A stretch of 26,166 bases of DNA from an uncultured Candidatus Melainabacteria bacterium (lineage in GTDB: Bacteria > Cyanobacteriota > Vampirovibrionia > Gastranaerophilales > Gastranaerophilaceae): positions 1 through 26,166 of the forward strand of contig CAKVJE010000017.1 of assembly GCA_934754735.1 (NCBI GenBank), written 5' to 3'. Position numbers and translations under genes: made by a program. This document shows, in pieces, positions 21,706 to 26,166 of the stretch (positions within the stretch are counted from its first letter, which is position 1; each line of letters begins with the position of its first letter). The notes under the pieces are model-generated. The model had not been told where the DNA came from. It saw nothing but the letters and a program-made list of their open reading frames with translations, and did not search any database.

Positions 21706-23061
21706 TTAAAATTTTCTTGGTGCAATGCCTTTACGCCAATTTGATTCGATTTGTTCCAAAGAAATTCCCTTTGTTTCAGGCACAAAGAAATAAACAAAAA
21801 TTATACACAACAATGAAACAAATCCGAACATCCAAAACGTCCAGGCTCCGCCAATTCTATGTAATAGAATCGGAAAACTTCCGACAACAAAGAAATTAAA
21901 CGCGAAGTTTGAAACAGTACAAATGCTCATTGCAACACCTCTTATTTTTAGAGGGAAAACTTCGGATACCAATATCCAACCTATTGGACCAAGGCTCATT
22001 GCAAAACAAATTATATAAGTTACCAAACTGCCAACAGCAACCCATTTCAAACTTGAACCGAGAACACCTGCAAACGCAAATGAAGTTCCGAGAGCGAACA
22101 AACTTAGCATTACTCCGATTAAACCAAAATAAAGCAAAGGTTTTCTGCCGAGTCTATCTGTAAAAAATACGGCTACGATTGTCATAACAAAATTTACAAC
22201 GCCAATTCCTGTTGTTGCATAAATTGCAGTAAGATTGCTATCAAAACCTGCAGTTTTAAAGATTGTTGGCGCGTAATAAATTATTGTATTTATACCTGTA
22301 CAAATTTGTGCAAACATAATTCCAACGCCGACAACAAAAGGCATAATCATCCATTTTTTGAATTTGAATTTTTTATCTTGACCTTCAGAATTTAATGTTG
22401 TTTTAATATCTTGAATTTCTTTATCAGAATCAACATCCGGTTCGATTTTCTTGAATATAGCCTTTGCTTCATTATCTCTATTTTTGCTAACCAACCAACG
22501 AGGAGTGTCTGACATTAAGCACATTCCGACAAATAGTATTAATCCCGGTAGTACGCCTGCAAAAAGCATCCAACGCCAATTGTAAACCGCTTGAGCGAAT
22601 GCTGCATTTATAAAATATGAAAATAAAATTCCGGAAGTTATCGCCCATTGATAAAGCGATACTAGCGTTCCACGAAGGTTCTTAGGAGAAATTTCTGAAA
22701 GATAAAGTGGAACAACAAAATTTACAATACCGACTGCAAATCCGACAAAAATCCTTGAAATAATTAGCACATAAACATTTGGAGCAAATGCGCACATTAT
22801 TGAGCCGATTATAAAGATTACAGCGGTTGTCATAATAATCTTTTTACGTCCAAATATATCAGCAAGAACGCCGTTTGTAGCGGCTCCGATTACTGCGCCA
22901 ATAAGAACTGAGCTTACAAGAAATCCTTGCAATGTATCTGGTAAGAGCCAAGTTTCATTAATAAAGAGAAGCGCCCCTGAAATTACTCCTGTATCGTAAC
23001 CTGATAAAAGTCCGCCTAAAGACGCTACAATTGCCACAACATAAAGCCAAATGTATTTCAT
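21706..23061 (-). CDS. MFS sugar porter (sugar:H+ symporter family)
   Basis: A 451-residue transporter with about 12 hydrophobic segments. Sugar-porter signatures are present: G-G-L-L-S-G-Y-D-T-G-V-I-S-G-A in TM1, D-I-F-G-R-K-K in loop 2-3, R-I-F-V-G-F-A-V-G in TM4, D-T-P-R-W-L-V-S-K in the central loop, D-R-L-G-R-K-P in loop 8-9 and P-E-T-K-G after TM12. In TM7, where XylE has Q-Q-F-V-G-I-N, it has Q-I-C-T-G-I-N, keeping the first Gln and the Asn but losing the second Gln. In TM10 the P-x-x-W Trp is kept, but the XylE Q-W pair reads N-F. The sugar is therefore not assigned; hexose, pentose or inositol are all possible. AGAGG with a 7-nt gap precedes the ATG. Confidence 0.87.
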   Translation of the reverse strand: MKYIWLYVVAIVASLGGLLSGYDTGVISGALLFINETWLLPDTLQGFLVSSVLIGAVIGAATNGVLADIFGRKKIIMTTAVIFIIGSIMCAFAPNVYVLIISRIFVGFAVGIVNFVVPLYLSEISPKNLRGTLVSLYQWAITSGILFSYFINAAFAQAVYNWRWMLFAGVLPGLILFVGMCLMSDTPRWLVSKNRDNEAKAIFKKIEPDVDSDKEIQDIKTTLNSEGQDKKFKFKKWMIMPFVVGVGIMFAQICTGINTIIYYAPTIFKTAGFDSNLTAIYATTGIGVVNFVMTIVAVFFTDRLGRKPLLYFGLIGVMLSLFALGTSFAFAGVLGSSLKWVAVGSLVTYIICFAMSLGPIGWILVSEVFPLKIRGVAMSICTVSNFAFNFFVVGSFPILLHRIGGAWTFWMFGFVSLLCIIFVYFFVPETKGISLEQIESNWRKGIAPRKF

Positions 23062-23093
23062 GTAAATACCTCTATAATAAACACTCTATTTAT

Positions 23094-23102
23094 ATTATAG
23101 CA
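23094..23102 (-). promoter_or_regulatory. Extended -10 promoter of the sugar porter gene
   Basis: On the minus strand TGCTATAAT is a perfect extended -10, about 33 bp before the ATG at 23061. No convincing -35 is seen. Confidence 0.55.
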
Positions 23103-23154
23103 GATGTTTTTTATGTTTAAAGTCCTAAAAATTAATTAAAAATAAACTATTCTA

Positions 23155-23174
23155 TTAGAGAATGTATTTTCTAA
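23155..23174. promoter_or_regulatory. Near-perfect 20-bp palindrome, candidate operator of the ferritin-like gene
   Basis: TTAGAGAAT-GT-ATTTTCTAA is a 9-2-9 inverted repeat with a single mismatch. It ends 47 bp before the ATG of the ferritin-like gene and 93 bp upstream of the divergent sugar porter start. Its AT-rich, dyadic form resembles metal- or peroxide-regulator boxes (Fur/PerR class) in general, but its spacing does not match a canonical PerR box. Confidence 0.4.
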
Positions 23175-23221
23175 AGATTTTGTTTAAAATCCTCATGCGA
23201 AAAATCGCAGAAAGGAATAAT

Positions 23222-24541
23222 ATGAGTTTTAATCCATTGAAAGAAAAAGGTATGCCAATAGAAAAACAAATCAGAAATTGGCATCAGATAGTAGGGAAAC
23301 CTTACAATAAAACAGAAGTAGACTGTTACACAAGAACACGTCAGATTTTGATGAATGGTATAGAAGTCGAAGCTTGGGGGTTTAAGCATCAACTAAACCG
23401 ATTTATGCCAAATAACAATGAAAAGCAGTTAATTGCATTAATTAGCAGAGTTGAAGATTCACAGCAAGCGACTGCGAATTGGATGGGGCCTGCTGACCAA
23501 TCAGTTTTAGAAACAACATTGGCTTATGAACAAGTTGCTGTAGATTTAACAGCTTGGATGGCGCAAAATGAACCTGATGAATATGTTAAAGAAACTTTTG
23601 ATTTCGGTTTGTTAGAAGATTTTGACCACTTGTACAGATACAGTCAATTTGCCTATATGGAAGAAGGAATTGAGCCAAATGACATTGTTCAAAATCAAAC
23701 TGACGTAATAGTTGGACGTCCGACCCAGCATCATCATAATGATAACGGCTTAAGAATTCGAAAACATTATGATAAAACAAAAGCGCATCCGCAGACAAAA
23801 GTGAACATTTTAACGCTCTTATCGGGTGAACAACAAACACATAATTACTACGCAGAACATGGATTTATGTACGGAAACCATGTTCTAAGAGAAACTTATG
23901 CAGAAATTAAAGATGTTGAAGAAGAACACGTTACAATGTACGAATCTTTAATTGACCCGACTGAAACAATGTGGGAAAAATTCCTTATCCACGAATTCAC
24001 AGAGGTTTGCAATTATTACACTTGTATGGAAGACGAAACAGACAAAGATATTAAAAAAGTTTGGGAATTATTTTTAGATATTGAACTCGGACACCTTCAA
24101 GTTGCAGCAAATTTATTCCAAAAATATGAACATCGTGATGCGGAAGAAATTATTGGCTCTGAAATTGTAATTCCTTGTCGATTTAAAAGCCAAAAAGCTT
24201 ATGTGCAGAAAGTTTTGGAATCAGAAGTTGACAAGCGCCTTGAATCAGAAGGTAAGTTTACAACAATAGGTAATTTGCAGAAAGATTGGCCAAGTTATAA
24301 CGTTCAAAGCAAGCAAAATGAATTAAGTTCTCCAAGTGAAAACGCTATAAGATTAGCATTTTTGCATAAAAAACGTGATATTATTTCTGTGGACAAGGAT
24401 TTAGCTGATAAAGAAACTAAAATTCTTAAAAAAGGTCTTCAAATAGAACTTGTTGCAAACAACACTGTTATGCCGGACGAATTAGATAAAATGATTAAAG
24501 AATATGAAAAATTGAAAGATAAAAAAGAAAAATTGATATAA
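23222..24541 (+). CDS. Ferritin-like protein, probably with two four-helix domains
   Basis: 439 residues from the ATG at 23222, chosen because AAAGGA stands 6 nt before it; the frame extends 20 codons further to an ATG at 23162 that overlaps the candidate operator and has no ribosome-binding site. Residues ~190-305 show a ferritin-like ligand set: E203 (G-E-Q-Q-T-H), E233-x-x-H236 (E-E-E-H-V-T-M-Y), E258 or E261 (H-E-F-T-E-V-C-N-Y-Y) and E288-x-x-H291 (I-E-L-G-H-L-Q). Residues ~70-145 look like a weaker copy (E78, E103, D133-x-x-H136 in E-D-F-D-H-L-Y), so a tandem arrangement is likely. A His-rich linker (Q-H-H-H-N-D-N) joins them, and a Lys/Glu-rich tail follows. A diiron oxidase, iron-handling or peroxide-defence role is inferred; I do not recognise the exact family. 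Confidence 0.6.
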   Translation: MSFNPLKEKGMPIEKQIRNWHQIVGKPYNKTEVDCYTRTRQILMNGIEVEAWGFKHQLNRFMPNNNEKQLIALISRVEDSQQATANWMGPADQSVLETTLAYEQVAVDLTAWMAQNEPDEYVKETFDFGLLEDFDHLYRYSQFAYMEEGIEPNDIVQNQTDVIVGRPTQHHHNDNGLRIRKHYDKTKAHPQTKVNILTLLSGEQQTHNYYAEHGFMYGNHVLRETYAEIKDVEEEHVTMYESLIDPTETMWEKFLIHEFTEVCNYYTCMEDETDKDIKKVWELFLDIELGHLQVAANLFQKYEHRDAEEIIGSEIVIPCRFKSQKAYVQKVLESEVDKRLESEGKFTTIGNLQKDWPSYNVQSKQNELSSPSENAIRLAFLHKKRDIISVDKDLADKETKILKKGLQIELVANNTVMPDELDKMIKEYEKLKDKKEKLI

Positions 24542-24555
24542 ATTTTTTACAATAA

Positions 24556-24588
24556 AAAAGTCCGCACCCTAATAAGGTGCGGACTTTT
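24556..24588. terminator. Bidirectional intrinsic terminator
   Basis: AAAAGTCCGCACC and GGTGCGGACTTTT form a perfect 13-bp stem around a 7-nt loop. It ends both the ferritin-like gene and the convergent pyrophosphatase gene. Confidence 0.92.
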
Positions 24589-24597
24589 AAACAAAAA

Positions 24598-26166
24598 TTA
24601 TTGTTCTTTCTTACTTGGAATTCTCATTGCATAGAATGAACGAACAACAAATACAAGTGCAACTATCAAAATCACAGCACCGGCTAATTTAGCGTGTTCT
24701 TTGAATGTTGGGTTAATTGCAATTTCCATTGCTAACAAACCAAACAAAGTTGTGAACTTGATAATTGGGTTCATCGCAACTGATGAAGTATCTTTGAACG
24801 GGTCGCCAACTGTATCCCCAACAACTGTTGCTGCGTGCAAGTCAGTACCTTTTTCTGCCATATCAACTTCAACAATTTTCTTTGCGTTATCCCAGCATCC
24901 ACCTGCGTTTGCCATAAATACAGCTTGGAATAAGCCGAATACAGCGATTGCAATCAAGTAGCTTACGAAGAATGAAACCGGCGCTGAATCGTCACCTACC
25001 GGCGCAGACAAGCAAGCTAGAGCAAGCGCAAAACCGAACAATGCTATAAAGATATTATACATACCTTTTTGAGCGTATTGAGTACAAATTTTAACAACTT
25101 CTTTTGAATTAGTTAGATTTGCACACTTATCATCAGCTTCGCCTAATTTGATATTGTCTTTAATATATTCTGTTGCAGAATAAGCACCTGTGGTAACAGC
25201 TTGCATAGAAGCACCTGAGAACCAATAAATTACAGCACCACCGGCAATAAACCCAAGCAATGTATAAGGATTTAACAAGTTCAAAATCATTTCAGGCTGT
25301 ATACCAAGAGTTTCTTTGATTACAAGAATCAATGAGAAAATCATTGTTGTAGCACCAACTACAGCTGTACCTATAAGAACAGGTTTAGAAGTTGCTTTAA
25401 ATGTGTTACCTGCACCATCATTTTCTTCCAAATATTTTTTAGCATTTTCGAAATCAGGTTTGAAACCGTAGTATTTTTCTATGCCTTCAGCAACATTCGG
25501 AATTTCTTCTATTAAAGATAATTCATAAACTGATTGAGCGTTATCAGTTACAGGACCGTAACTGTCAACCGCGATTGTAACAGGTCCCATTCCTAAGAAG
25601 CCGAACGCTACAAGACCAAACGCGAATACTGACGGATAAATCATCACATCGTTTGGAATGTATTGGCTTGCAAAATAAGCTAACCCCATTAACAATACAA
25701 CTATTGCACCAATCCAAAATCCTGAGAAGTTTCCTGATACTATACCTGATAAAATTGTAAGTGAAGCACCACCTTCTTTAGACGCTACAACAACTTCATG
25801 GGTGTGTTTAGCTTTAGGACTTGTAAATACTTTAGTTGCTTCCGGAATAAGAGCTGCACCCAAAGTACCGCAAGAAATTATGATAGATAGAACTAACCAT
25901 AAGTTTTCGCCCATATCTTTTAGTAAATAATTACTTACACCAAATGTCATAATGATTGATAAAATTGAAGTTATCCAAACAAGACTTGTTAGCGGAGCTT
26001 CAAAATCAAATTTCTTAACGTTTGCCATAAAAGCTTTTGTTAAGAAATTATTGAAAGCATAAGCGATTACTGATGTAATAATCATTAAAAATCTCATTGT
26101 AAAAATCCAAGCCAATAATTGAACTTGATAATCTTTAAATACGCCTAACAAAATGAAACTTACAAG
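24598..26166 (-). CDS. hppA: Membrane-bound proton (or sodium) translocating pyrophosphatase, C-terminal part
   Basis: The frame is open to the window edge; the TTG near 26151 is not the real start, so about 200 N-terminal residues are missing. The ~523 visible residues are strongly hydrophobic with many transmembrane helices. Family signatures are clear: Y-G-P-V-T-D-N-A-Q-S, N-D-G-A-G-N-T-F-K-A-T, N-A-G-G-C-W-D-N-A-K-K and T-D-L-H-A-A-T-V-V-G-D-T-V-G-D-P-F-K-D-T-S. The enzyme couples PPi hydrolysis to ion pumping. The Lys after G-N-T-F is the residue associated with K+-independent enzymes (K+-dependent ones have Ala). An insertion of about 20 residues lies between the N-A-Q-S and D-G-A-G-N-T motifs compared with the short plant/proteobacterial form. 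H+ versus Na+ specificity cannot be decided here. It is convergent with the ferritin-like gene. Confidence 0.94.
   Translation of the reverse strand, partial: LVSFILLGVFKDYQVQLLAWIFTMRFLMIITSVIAYAFNNFLTKAFMANVKKFDFEAPLTSLVWITSILSIIMTFGVSNYLLKDMGENLWLVLSIIISCGTLGAALIPEATKVFTSPKAKHTHEVVVASKEGGASLTILSGIVSGNFSGFWIGAIVVLLMGLAYFASQYIPNDVMIYPSVFAFGLVAFGFLGMGPVTIAVDSYGPVTDNAQSVYELSLIEEIPNVAEGIEKYYGFKPDFENAKKYLEENDGAGNTFKATSKPVLIGTAVVGATTMIFSLILVIKETLGIQPEMILNLLNPYTLLGFIAGGAVIYWFSGASMQAVTTGAYSATEYIKDNIKLGEADDKCANLTNSKEVVKICTQYAQKGMYNIFIALFGFALALACLSAPVGDDSAPVSFFVSYLIAIAVFGLFQAVFMANAGGCWDNAKKIVEVDMAEKGTDLHAATVVGDTVGDPFKDTSSVAMNPIIKFTTLFGLLAMEIAINPTFKEHAKLAGAVILIVALVFVVRSFYAMRIPSKKEQ

Noticed and set aside
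23162..23221. ATG at 23162 as the start of the ferritin-like protein
   Set aside because: It overlaps the candidate operator, lacks a ribosome-binding site, and the added 20 residues are unlike the rest; the ATG at 23222 has AAAGGA at a good distance.

Overview
The window is a compact, AT-rich stretch of bacterial chromosome, mostly housekeeping and metabolic genes. Several gene families (AsmA-like protein, glycogen synthase GlgA, GH57/DUF3536 protein, membrane pyrophosphatase, iron-sulfur flavoprotein, ferritin-like protein) suggest a diderm, fermentative anaerobe. The palindromic intergenic repeats and short N-terminal 'x-F-x-A' tags recall gut Vampirovibrionia/Gastranaerophilales ('Melainabacteria'). 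That assignment is an impression from gene content, not a database result.

Layout. (1) 1-1374: the 3' end of a GH57-type protein with a DUF3536 domain, convergent with a small unknown gene (1458-1757) across a bidirectional terminator. (2) 1857-7181: glyS (minus) and alaS (plus) diverge from a 690-bp spacer. The spacer holds four GGATGAC/GTCATCC palindromes, one flanking block of which carries a second palindrome inserted in it. (3) 7322-9211: an HExxH metallopeptidase-like protein of the M49 (dipeptidyl-peptidase III) type. (4) 9212-10112: a 900-bp gene-free region built from nested inverted repeats, including a ~400-bp element with 48-bp terminal inverted repeats. (5) 10113-15501: a tight three-gene operon of a degenerate PAS/histidine-kinase-like protein, a lone MalK/UgpC-type ABC ATPase and a large AsmA-like protein. 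(6) 15506-18569 (minus): an iron-sulfur flavoprotein, an Lrp/AsnC regulator, an aminotransferase and a TPR protein; the last three overlap one another. (7) 18703-20142: glgA, from a back-to-back promoter pair. (8) 20143-20412: more repeat modules. (9) 20413-21635: DUF4186, ybaK-like and a convergent DUF2023 gene. (10) 21706-24541: a sugar porter divergent from a ferritin-like protein, the latter with a near-perfect 20-bp palindrome in its leader. (11) 24598-26166: the C-terminal part of a membrane pyrophosphatase.

The genes do not form one dedicated system. Carbon storage appears twice (GH57/DUF3536 and glgA), together with sugar uptake (sugar porter and MalK-type ATPase). Translation quality and charging appear as glyS, alaS and ybaK. 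Envelope biogenesis is suggested by the AsmA-like protein. The most unusual signals are the nested palindromic repeat family, with an empty/filled-site comparison inside the window; the histidine-kinase-like protein that has lost its phosphoacceptor and ATP-binding motifs; a permuted inverted octamer array upstream of the lrp-like gene; an extra Cys cluster in AlaRS; and a tandem ferritin-like protein with a candidate operator.
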